The notes below the pieces were generated by a model. It did not search any database. It saw only the letters and a program-made list of their open reading frames with translations, and had not been told where the DNA came from. The position numbers and the translations under genes were made by a program. From positions 62,001-126,000 of the forward strand of contig JAHIUW010000017.1 in NCBI GenBank assembly GCA_018816865.1: a DNA stretch of 64,000 nucleotides, given 5' to 3'. How positions within the stretch are numbered: the stretch's first letter is position 1; the number at the start of each line of letters is the position of its first letter. The stretch comes from Pseudomonadota bacterium (lineage in GTDB: Bacteria; Desulfobacterota; Desulfovibrionia; Desulfovibrionales; Desulfovibrionaceae). This document shows positions 51,867-60,106 of the stretch, piece by piece.

Positions 51867-52742
51867 TCAACGGCAGACCCATAAGGCCGCGCCCTTGAGC
51901 TGCTGGTAGATGGTGTCGCTGGCCGAGCCCATGAACAGCCGGGGAAACCGTCCCTGCCCGACCCCGGTACGGCCCATGGCCACCACCGCGTAGCGCCCGG
52001 CATCGGCCTCGGCCAGGATGGATTCGGCCACGTTCCTGGATTCCACGATATGAGCGGAGATTCGCTCCTCGGAGATATTATTCTCCAACAGGGCGGCCAT
52101 GCTGGCTTCCAAGGCCTTGTTCGCCTGCCGTTGGCCCTCGTCGCCGTCCTTGGGAATCACGGTCATCAGGGTCACTTCGTGCCCCGGTTCGCTCTCCAGC
52201 ATGAAGCCCACATGGTCCGCCATGGACAGGCTCGAGGACGAGCCGTCCACGCAGAGCAGAACATTCTTGCGCCCTTCCTCCACCTCGCGACAGATCCAGA
52301 GCGGTGCGCCCACATGCTTTTCCAGAACCCCACGGCTGACGCTGGACCCGAAGGCCTCTTCCAGGCGGGTCAACCCACGGTGGCCCAACACCAGGGCGTC
52401 ATAGAGGCCCTTCTCACTTTCCAGGATGATGTCCATGATCTTGGAGTAGCGCTTGAAAACGATCTTGGCGTCCATGCGCCCAGCCCCGAAGCCCCTGCCG
52501 CACAGGAGTTGCCGAGCCTTTTCCAGGGCGCCGCCGACAGGGCTCTGCGCGGGGTCGATGTCGCAGCTCAATTCCAGGAGCACTTGTCCGCCCGCCTCCG
52601 CCACCTCCGATTTCGGGTCCGCATCCGTATAAAAAAAGGTCACTCGGATATGCTCCGGGCTACTGAAAAAGTTGGAGACAAAACGCACCCCGTGCAAGGC
52701 GCTCATGTCCGTGCTCAGGGTGACCAGCAAATGCTTGTCCAT
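51867..52742 (-). CDS. tandem universal stress protein
   Basis: A 291-residue protein with two UspA domains. The first ends with GHRGLTRLEEAFGSSVSRGVL and VGAPLWICR. The second has ATP-binding-type loops VLLCVDGSSSS and GRTGVGQGRFPRLFMGSAS, ending again in GAALWVCR. The glycine-rich G2xG9xG(S/T) motif is best preserved in the second copy, so ATP binding is likely there. GAGGAGG precedes the ATG. It is 200 bases upstream of the CoADR gene and may be co-regulated with it. Confidence 0.88.
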   Translation of the reverse strand: MDKHLLVTLSTDMSALHGVRFVSNFFSSPEHIRVTFFYTDADPKSEVAEAGGQVLLELSCDIDPAQSPVGGALEKARQLLCGRGFGAGRMDAKIVFKRYSKIMDIILESEKGLYDALVLGHRGLTRLEEAFGSSVSRGVLEKHVGAPLWICREVEEGRKNVLLCVDGSSSSLSMADHVGFMLESEPGHEVTLMTVIPKDGDEGQRQANKALEASMAALLENNISEERISAHIVESRNVAESILAEADAGRYAVVAMGRTGVGQGRFPRLFMGSASDTIYQQLKGAALWVCR

Positions 52743-52831
52743 AAAACAACCTCCTCGGCCTTGGCCGGAATCACTCCGACCAGGGATTCACTTTACCCTA
52801 TCTACGGAAATAGTGGAAGGATATGATGAGG

Positions 52832-53053
52832 CTAGACCACACCACTGAGCTTCAGATGCCAGTAGGCTCCGGCAAAGCACAGGGCCGACACCAGGACCTG
52901 AAAGGCAATGGCTGACCAGAACGAGAAGGCCGACTGCTCGCGGGTGATCTTCAACAACCTGGATTGGATGATGCCGGTTCGGACACCGACACGGATCAGA
53001 TTGATGGACAGCAGACCAAGCAGGACAAGCAGAACGGGAACAACATATTGCAT
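52832..53053 (-). CDS. small two-helix membrane protein
   Basis: A 73-residue protein with two hydrophobic helices (VVPVLLVLLGLLSINLI and FWSAIAFQVLVSALCFAGAYW) joined by a basic loop (RTGIIQSRLLKITREQ). GAGGAGAG precedes the ATG at 53053 by a good distance. It is 90 bases upstream of the universal stress protein gene in the same direction. No family is recognised. Confidence 0.65.
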   Translation of the reverse strand: MQYVVPVLLVLLGLLSINLIRVGVRTGIIQSRLLKITREQSAFSFWSAIAFQVLVSALCFAGAYWHLKLSGVV

Positions 53054-53176
53054 GGATCTCTCCTCGATTCAGGGTTGCCTGCACTGGCATACACCGCCCG
53101 GCCACAGGCATCAAGGCCATGGACTTGCGCCAGGTGGCCCTCCCGATGTAACATCTTGGCAGACAAGGAGAACCAC

Positions 53177-53602
53177 ATGGACTACAGCCTCACATTCGAC
53201 TGCGGCGGGGTGGACTGGAACGAGGCGGCCCAGGTCTATCTGCGCGCCCCGCTGGGCATGCGCATCCCCGGTCGCCTGAAGAAGGCCTTCGAGGCCAGCC
53301 ACATCGTGTGCTTCGCCTCCCAAGGCAAGACCCTCGTGGGCCTGGGCCGGGCCATCTCCGACGGGATTTACCAAGCCGCCATCTATGACCTCTGCGTCCT
53401 GCCGGAGCACCAGGGCCAAGGCCTGGGCCGCGATATCATGAAAGCCCTCCTGACCCGGCTTGACGTGGAGCATGTCATCCTCTATGCGGTTCCCGGCAAA
53501 GAAGCCTTCTATGAAAAACTCGGCTTCTCGCGGATGCTGACGGCCATGTCCAGACACCGCGACCCGGCCCGGCTCGCCGCCGGGGGCTACATCGAGCCCT
53601 GA
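53177..53602 (+). CDS. GNAT family N-acetyltransferase
   Basis: A 141-residue protein of the GNAT fold. The acetyl-CoA motif is LCVLPEHQGQGLGRDIMKALL, followed by VILYAVPGKEAFYEKLGFSRM, a typical C-terminal beta-bulge region. AAGGAG lies six bases before the ATG at 53177. The acceptor is unknown. It is divergent from the small membrane protein gene. Confidence 0.88.
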   Translation: MDYSLTFDCGGVDWNEAAQVYLRAPLGMRIPGRLKKAFEASHIVCFASQGKTLVGLGRAISDGIYQAAIYDLCVLPEHQGQGLGRDIMKALLTRLDVEHVILYAVPGKEAFYEKLGFSRMLTAMSRHRDPARLAAGGYIEP

Positions 53603-53764
53603 CGGACCGCACCAGCAATCCCCGACCACTGCGCAGGGACCTTCCCGCAAGCGACAGCCGACAAAGCCCCCGCCTGTTTGGCCGCAACGCAGCACCCGCT
53701 TTTCATCCAGACAATTAGTGCGTATACATGATAAAGATTTGAGTCGTTTAACCTGGGCAAAGCG

Positions 53765-55630
53765 ATGAGGTTCTTCCAAAAATTCATTCTGCCGGGACTG
53801 GCCTTTTTTCTCCTTGCCAGGGCAGCCCAGATGCTCACGCCCCTGCCCATGGGCGTTATTCCTGTCTGGCCCGCAGCCGGGGTTGGTTTCGCAGCCTTTT
53901 ACCTCTTGGGGGCCGCACCCGCCACCGGCCTGTTCCTTGCCGACGCCCTGGCCGCCATCCTGACGGGGAATCCCCCCGGCACCGCCCTGATGCTGGCCGG
54001 GGGCAACACCCTGTGCCTTGGAATCGGGGGGCTGATGCTGCGCAAGGCCACAGGACAGGCATCCTTCCTGGACTCGCTCCGCGGCATGATGCAGTTCATC
54101 CTTGCCGGACCGGTCCTGACCGCCGTCCTGGCCGCCCTGCTGGGCATCCTGACCATGAAGACCGGAACAGACCCCACTTGGGAGGGCGCGGTCCTGCCCT
54201 ACTGGACGTGGTACGTCTCCGACATGACGGGCATCATCATCGTAACGCCGCTGGTGGTGGCATGGTCCCGCAAGCCCCCCGTCCTGCCCCAGGTCCTGCG
54301 CTCATTGGAAGGACTGGGCATGATCGCCTGCGCGGTGGTGCTGTCCCACTTCGTCTTCTCCTCGGAAAGCCAGCTCGTCTTCACCCAATATCCGCTGCCC
54401 TTCGTGTTCATCCCCGTCATGGCCTGGGCCACCTTCCGCACCAGCCACAGGGTCATCACCCTGCTGCTGACCCTGATCTTCTTCCATGCGGCGTACTTCA
54501 CCATCTCCGGTCGGGGTCACTTCTCCGGGATGGGCTACCCATTCTCGATCCACATCCTGCAGATCTTCACGGCCTCAGCCGCCCTGACCTCGCTCATCGT
54601 CCGTTGCCTGGTCGATTCGATCAAGGCCAAGGAGCTTGCCCTGCAACGCGCCAACGAAGAACTGGAAGAACGGGTCAGACGCCGCACACGCCACCTGAAC
54701 AAGGCCATGATGGACCTCAAGGCCGCAGAGGACAGCTACCGCACCATCTTCGAGAACGCGGCCGAAGGCATCTACCGCACGGACATGAACCGGCGCTTCG
54801 TCAAGGCCAACCAGGCCCTGGCCAAGATCCTGGGCTATCCCGACTCCAGGACGCTCATCGACGAGCAGAACGACATCAACACCATGCTGGTCGAGGCGGC
54901 AGACAGACCCCGATTCTACGAGCAAATCGCCGCCGATGGACAGGTGGTGAACTTCGAGTTCAGGGCCATCCGCAGGGACGGTGCACAAATCTGGCTGAAC
55001 CTCAGCAGCCGGCCCATCATGGACAAGGACGGACAGCTTTTAGGCACGGAAGGCATTGTCCAGGACATCACCGAACGCAAACTGTCCGAACAGGAATTGC
55101 AGCACCGGGCCTCCAGCGATCCGCTCACCGGGGCGGCCAACCGCCATTTCTTCGAGCACAGCTTTGAAAAGATGCTGGCCCAGGCCAAGCGCACGGGCTC
55201 GGGCCTGGCCCTCTTCTTTCTCGACATGGACGATTTCAAGGACATCAACGACACCCACGGACATCGCGCCGGGGACGACGTGCTCGTGGAGACTGTCTCA
55301 CGCATCCGCTCACGCCTGCGCGATGCCGATTTGCTGGCCCGCCTCGGGGGTGACGAGTTCGCCCTGCTGGCCCACAATATCAATAACCAGAAAGACGCCG
55401 CCCAGCTCGCCAAAGACATCCTCGTCGCACTGGGGGCCGACTACACCTTCAACGGGAATCCGATCCGCATTGGTGCCAGCATCGGCGGCAGCCTCTATCC
55501 CGCGGACGGCGAAGATAGCGAGACCCTGCTTGAACACGCCGACGCGGCCATGTACCGGGCCAAGCAGCAAGGCAAGGGCCAGGTCGCCCTGTGGGGCGCC
55601 GGGCCGAAGAATACGGAGCATCATCCTTGA
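53765..55630 (+). CDS. MASE1-PAS diguanylate cyclase
   Basis: A 621-residue membrane protein. Residues 1-290 form a MASE1-like integral sensor with about eight helices (VIPVWPAAGVGFAAFYLLG is the characteristic opening). A PAS domain spans about 320-445 and a GGDEF domain 450-610. The active motif is LGGDEF, and RDAD five residues before it is an intact inhibitory site. It should synthesise cyclic di-GMP in response to a membrane signal. Its stop overlaps the start of the next, dual-domain gene by four bases. Confidence 0.92.
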   Translation: MRFFQKFILPGLAFFLLARAAQMLTPLPMGVIPVWPAAGVGFAAFYLLGAAPATGLFLADALAAILTGNPPGTALMLAGGNTLCLGIGGLMLRKATGQASFLDSLRGMMQFILAGPVLTAVLAALLGILTMKTGTDPTWEGAVLPYWTWYVSDMTGIIIVTPLVVAWSRKPPVLPQVLRSLEGLGMIACAVVLSHFVFSSESQLVFTQYPLPFVFIPVMAWATFRTSHRVITLLLTLIFFHAAYFTISGRGHFSGMGYPFSIHILQIFTASAALTSLIVRCLVDSIKAKELALQRANEELEERVRRRTRHLNKAMMDLKAAEDSYRTIFENAAEGIYRTDMNRRFVKANQALAKILGYPDSRTLIDEQNDINTMLVEAADRPRFYEQIAADGQVVNFEFRAIRRDGAQIWLNLSSRPIMDKDGQLLGTEGIVQDITERKLSEQELQHRASSDPLTGAANRHFFEHSFEKMLAQAKRTGSGLALFFLDMDDFKDINDTHGHRAGDDVLVETVSRIRSRLRDADLLARLGGDEFALLAHNINNQKDAAQLAKDILVALGADYTFNGNPIRIGASIGGSLYPADGEDSETLLEHADAAMYRAKQQGKGQVALWGAGPKNTEHHP

Positions 55631-58600
55631 AAAGTCAGTTGCACACCCTGGCCTCTCTTACGCGGCGCGCTAAAACACTGCTGATCATCCTGTTCTGTTT
55701 CACGGCATTGTACTGGGCCCTGGTGTTCATCATGAGCCCACCTGCGCTCAGCCTGACCCCCACGGAAAGGGACTACATCGCCCAGAAGATGATCCTGCGG
55801 GTGGGCATTGACCGCGACTTCCGCCCCCTGCAGTTTGTCGATGCCGACAATGACATCTCGGGCATGACCGTGGAGTACCTGCGTCTGCTGGCTCTGCGCA
55901 CCGGGCTGGAGTTGGAGTTCATTCCAGCGACCTGGGGCGAGATCGTGGAGATGCTCAAAAATGGCGAAGTGGACATGATCGCCGACGCGACCCCCACCCC
56001 CTCCCGCCTGAAGTATTTCCTGTTCACCGGGGTGGTGAACAACCACAGCTCCTCCCTGTACGTCCTCAACCACATCCAGGGGATCAACTCCCTGGCCGAC
56101 CTGTCCGGCCGGCGCGTGGCGGTTATTCAAGACACATCCGTCATCGAAGAAGTCCTCAAGTACCCCGAAGTCGTCCCTGTCCCCTACAAAGAGACCAGTA
56201 ATCAGTTCAAAGCCCTCCAGAGTGGTGAAGTGGACGCCGCCGTGAGCTACGACATGCTTTCGCGCTTTTTATTCTCCAAGGATAGCATCACCGGCATCAG
56301 GGCCATAGGGACCATCAAGGACGAACCAGGGTGCCTGGCGGTGCGCAAGACAGAACCCATCCTGCACTCCATCCTCTCCAAGGCCGTGGAGTCCATGCCC
56401 CATGAAGAGGTCCTGCGCATCGAACAGAAATGGGTCGGCACCCCGACCATGGAACGCAACTACCTGACCCTGATCCTACGCCATCAACATTGGATCTACA
56501 CGGCGCTTGCGGCCATGCTCGCGATCTTTCTCTGGAACATCGTCCTGCAGCGGCGGGTGCGACGCCAGATCCAACGCCTGGACGCCGGCCGCAAGCGTTA
56601 CCTGGCCCTGTTCGACACCGCCCAGGACATGATCCTGATCATCAAGGACAGAAAGGTGGTGGACGCCAACCAGAAGGCCGTCGACCACCTGGGCTATCCG
56701 CGCGAACAACTGATCGGCATGGAACCGCAACGTCTGGGGCCTGCCCTGCAGCCCGACGGCTCTCCCTCGGGGGAGCTGGCGCTGCAATCCCTGCTCCGGG
56801 CCGAGGCCGGGGAATCCTTCACCGTCGAATGGCAGACCGCCACAGCGTCCGGTACCCTCCTGGAAACCGAAATCAGCGTCAGTTCCTTTGAAAGCCCCGA
56901 GGGACGATACGTCCTCGCTGTGGCCCGCGACATCACCCAGTGGAAACAGAACCAGCAGGAGATCCTGCGCCAGGCGGCCTATTTCCAGCAACTGTTCGAG
57001 AATTCCCCGCAGGGGGTCATCATCACCGACAGCGAGGCCCTGATCGTGGGCGTCAACAAGGCCTTTGAGGAGCTGTTCGGCTGGTCCGAGGAGGAAGCGC
57101 AAGGCCAGTACATCCATCAACTGATCATCCCCCCCGAAGAGCACGAGGAGAACATCCGCAACGCCTACCGCGTCCGGGCAGGGGAATGGGTTCAGGCCGA
57201 AGGCGCACGTCTGCACAAGGACGGCCACGCCATCCAGACGGCCACCCTGGGCTACCCCATCCTCGTGGATGACACCTTCCAGGGAGCCTACGTCATCTAC
57301 ACCGACATCACCCAGCGCAAGCGCGCCGAACAGGAAGTCCTGCAACAAAAGGCCTACTTCGAACAACTCTTCGAAAACTCGCCCCAGGGCATCGTGCTGC
57401 TTGATCTTGAGGGGCACATCACCAGAGTCAACGCCGCCTTCACGGCCATCTTCGGCTACACGCTGACCGATTCCCTGGGCAGGAGCACGGACCAACTCCT
57501 AGTGCCTGAAAGCGAAGTTGAGGACCACAGACAACGTATTCAGGCTATCCAGCGAGGCGAAACAATCGAGTACGAGGTCAGCCGCAGGCGCAAAGACGGC
57601 CAGGCCATCCAGGTCAACATCATCGCCTACCCCATCCTGATCGAAGGCGAACCCAAGGGTGCCTACGTCATCTACAACGACATCACAGACCGCCGAAACG
57701 CCGAGCGGGAGACCCAACGCCAGACCGCCTATTTCCAGCAGCTGTTCGAAAACTCGCCCCAGGGAATCGCCATCCTGGACAACGACGAACGCATCCAGTC
57801 CACCAACAAGGGGTTTGAGACGATTTTCGGATACAGCAGCGCAGAGGCCTCGGGGAACATACTCCAAGGACTCCTCGTGTCCGAGGAACTCCGGGACACC
57901 GCCAGGGAGCTGTCCGAACGGCTGGCCCGGGGCAACTTCGTGATCACTGAAACCGTGCGTCAACGAAAGGACGGCAGCCAGGTGGACGTGTCGCTCATCA
58001 CCTATCCCCTGCTGATCGACGGGCAGCGTCATGGCTCCTACGCCATCTACACGGACATTGCCGAACGTAAAAAAGCCGAACGCCAAATCATCCATCAGGC
58101 CTATCACGACAGGCTCACCGGCCTGCCCAACCGCTCCATGCTCCAGGAACGCATCGGCCAGGCCATGCAACGCGCCAAGCACGATGCCTCCCATCGCTTC
58201 GCCCTGCTGTACATGGGCCTGGATCGTTTCAAGGTCGTCAATGACAGCCTGGGACACATGGTGGGCGACCAACTGATCATGTCCACGGCCCACCGACTGG
58301 TGGATACCCTGCGCGGAGTGAAAACCATCAGCCGCGTCGGAGGGGACGAGTTCGCCATTCTGCTGGAGGAGGACGTCAGCACCGACGCCGCCCTGACCAT
58401 CGCCCAGCAGTTACAGGCCGCCATCCGACGCCCGGTAAACACCGGAGAGCACGAGATCCACACCACCACCAGCATCGGCGTGGTCATGGGCCCCCTAAGC
58501 CACGAACGTCCCGACTTCATGCTGCGCGACGCCGAAATCGCCCTGCACCAGGCCAAACAAAAGGGAGCGGACCATGTGGAGGTCTTCCAGGCCAGCATGC

Positions 58601-59421
58601 ACGAGCGCGCCGTGCAACTCCTGCGCATGGAAACCGACCTTAGGCAAGCGGTGGAAAAACAGGAATTCTACCTGCACTACCAGCCCATCGTGGACCTGCG
58701 CACGGGCATGATGACCGGAGTGGAGGCCCTGGCACGCTGGAAACACCCCCTGCGGGGAAAGATCTATCCCGGGGACTTCATCCCCGTGGCCGAGGATACC
58801 GGCCTGATCATCCCGCTGGGCGAATTCGCCCTGCGCGAGGCCTGCCGGCAGTTCAAGCACTGGCAGCAGACCTATCCCGGGCGTCCCCTGAATTTTGTGA
58901 GCGTCAACCTTTCCGCCCGGCAGTTCACCCAACCCGAACTCGCGGAAATGATCAGGACCGTGCTGGCTGAAGCGGCCCTCGACCCGGAGCACCTGCACCT
59001 GGAAATCACCGAGACCGTGGTCATGGAGAACGCCCACATCGCCAACAGCACCCTGGCCGCCCTGAAGGCCCTGGGCTGCAAGATCTCCGTGGACGATTTC
59101 GGCACGGGTTATTCCTCGCTGGCCTATCTGCACGGCTTCCCCCTGGATACCCTGAAGGTGGACCGCTCGTTCGTGAACCGCATCAGCCAGGGCGAGGAGC
59201 ACGTTGAAATGATCCGGACCATCATCCAGCTGGCCCATAACCTGGGCCTGGACGTCATTGCCGAAGGCGTGGAAGAGCAGAAACAGGTCGATCAACTGCG
59301 CCGCATGCGCTGCGATTTCATCCAAGGCTACCTCTACAGCCGCCCCATCGAAGCCGCCGCCATCGAAAAACTCCTGTCCGTCTCCGGGGCCTGCCTGCTG
59401 GGACCGCCTCCGGCGAACTGA
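55627..59421 (+). CDS. SBP_bac_3-PAS-GGDEF-EAL cyclic di-GMP enzyme
   Basis: A protein of about 1264 residues. A membrane helix (about 20-37) exports an SBP_bac_3 domain (about 55-280), and a second helix (about 293-310) leads to four PAS domains. The last three PAS repeats start AYFQQLFENSPQG at exactly 375-base intervals. The GGDEF site is RVGGDEF, but the RxxD inhibitory site is lost (RGVK). The EAL domain is complete: EALARW, NLSARQF, EITET, DDFGTGYSS, LKVDRSF and AEGVEE. Both synthesis and hydrolysis of cyclic di-GMP are therefore possible. The TTG start, with CGGAG upstream, overlaps the preceding stop as TTGA. Confidence 0.92.
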   Translation: MKSQLHTLASLTRRAKTLLIILFCFTALYWALVFIMSPPALSLTPTERDYIAQKMILRVGIDRDFRPLQFVDADNDISGMTVEYLRLLALRTGLELEFIPATWGEIVEMLKNGEVDMIADATPTPSRLKYFLFTGVVNNHSSSLYVLNHIQGINSLADLSGRRVAVIQDTSVIEEVLKYPEVVPVPYKETSNQFKALQSGEVDAAVSYDMLSRFLFSKDSITGIRAIGTIKDEPGCLAVRKTEPILHSILSKAVESMPHEEVLRIEQKWVGTPTMERNYLTLILRHQHWIYTALAAMLAIFLWNIVLQRRVRRQIQRLDAGRKRYLALFDTAQDMILIIKDRKVVDANQKAVDHLGYPREQLIGMEPQRLGPALQPDGSPSGELALQSLLRAEAGESFTVEWQTATASGTLLETEISVSSFESPEGRYVLAVARDITQWKQNQQEILRQAAYFQQLFENSPQGVIITDSEALIVGVNKAFEELFGWSEEEAQGQYIHQLIIPPEEHEENIRNAYRVRAGEWVQAEGARLHKDGHAIQTATLGYPILVDDTFQGAYVIYTDITQRKRAEQEVLQQKAYFEQLFENSPQGIVLLDLEGHITRVNAAFTAIFGYTLTDSLGRSTDQLLVPESEVEDHRQRIQAIQRGETIEYEVSRRRKDGQAIQVNIIAYPILIEGEPKGAYVIYNDITDRRNAERETQRQTAYFQQLFENSPQGIAILDNDERIQSTNKGFETIFGYSSAEASGNILQGLLVSEELRDTARELSERLARGNFVITETVRQRKDGSQVDVSLITYPLLIDGQRHGSYAIYTDIAERKKAERQIIHQAYHDRLTGLPNRSMLQERIGQAMQRAKHDASHRFALLYMGLDRFKVVNDSLGHMVGDQLIMSTAHRLVDTLRGVKTISRVGGDEFAILLEEDVSTDAALTIAQQLQAAIRRPVNTGEHEIHTTTSIGVVMGPLSHERPDFMLRDAEIALHQAKQKGADHVEVFQASMHERAVQLLRMETDLRQAVEKQEFYLHYQPIVDLRTGMMTGVEALARWKHPLRGKIYPGDFIPVAEDTGLIIPLGEFALREACRQFKHWQQTYPGRPLNFVSVNLSARQFTQPELAEMIRTVLAEAALDPEHLHLEITETVVMENAHIANSTLAALKALGCKISVDDFGTGYSSLAYLHGFPLDTLKVDRSFVNRISQGEEHVEMIRTIIQLAHNLGLDVIAEGVEEQKQVDQLRRMRCDFIQGYLYSRPIEAAAIEKLLSVSGACLLGPPPAN

Positions 59422-59496
59422 TCCCGGCATCCCGCCTGTTGACCCAATGGCCCATTCGGGTATTCTGCCTCCCATCTCAGGCCAAGGAGTACTCAC

Positions 59497-60096
59497 GTGT
59501 CCAAGAAAAATGACAAGGCCCTGTCCAGAAGGGATTTCCTGTTCGCCGGTCTGCGCCGCCTGCGCCACGATGACGATGAAGGGGAAAAGAAACAGGAGTT
59601 CTCGACCCTGGCCGCCGCCACCGAGGGGGTGACCAAGGACGATGCCACCAAGGCCAAAGAGGCCTTCGTGGCGGGCAATGCCGCCTACGCCAAGGCCGAC
59701 TACGACACGGCCTGGCCGCTGTACCGGGAGTGTGTGCAGCTGTTCCCGGCCCATCTTGAGGCCCGCAAAAGACTGGCTTACTGCCACTACCGCATGGGGC
59801 GGCACCTGCAGGCCAAGGTGGAATTCGAACGCGTGCTGCGCGAAGCCAAAAAGGACAACTTCAGTTTTCTGTACCTGGGCCTGACCTACTGCCACCTGGA
59901 AAAGCCCGACAAGGCTGTGAAGGCCTGGAAGGGCTACTTCAATACCGAGGAAGTGCGCATCATGCGCGAACTGAACGTGCAGATGGCCATGCTGGGATCA
60001 GTGGAACCGCCCGACCCGAAAGATGTGGCCGACCTCGTGGAAGAGGCCATCCAGGCCCGCAAGGAAGAGTTGCTCGACCAGGAAGCCAAGACCTGA
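59497..60096 (+). CDS. TPR protein with a twin-arginine-like N-terminus
   Basis: A 199-residue protein. It begins MSKKNDKALSRRDFLFAGLRRLRHDDDE, which contains the twin-arginine motif SRRDFLF but lacks the hydrophobic stretch that a working Tat signal needs. Residues 53-150 contain TPR motifs (AFVAGNAAYAKADYDTAWPLY, FLYLGLTYCHLEKPDKAVKAW). AAGGAG lies seven bases before the GTG start. It is convergent with the tungsten oxidoreductase gene, the stops being 10 bases apart. Confidence 0.72.
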   Translation: MSKKNDKALSRRDFLFAGLRRLRHDDDEGEKKQEFSTLAAATEGVTKDDATKAKEAFVAGNAAYAKADYDTAWPLYRECVQLFPAHLEARKRLAYCHYRMGRHLQAKVEFERVLREAKKDNFSFLYLGLTYCHLEKPDKAVKAWKGYFNTEEVRIMRELNVQMAMLGSVEPPDPKDVADLVEEAIQARKEELLDQEAKT

Positions 60097-60106
60097 ACCG
60101 TCAGAT

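Noticed and set aside
56977-58100. The 375-base repeats as a mobile or CRISPR-like repeat
   Set aside because: They are in-frame PAS domains within one gene, so they are domain duplications rather than noncoding repeats.
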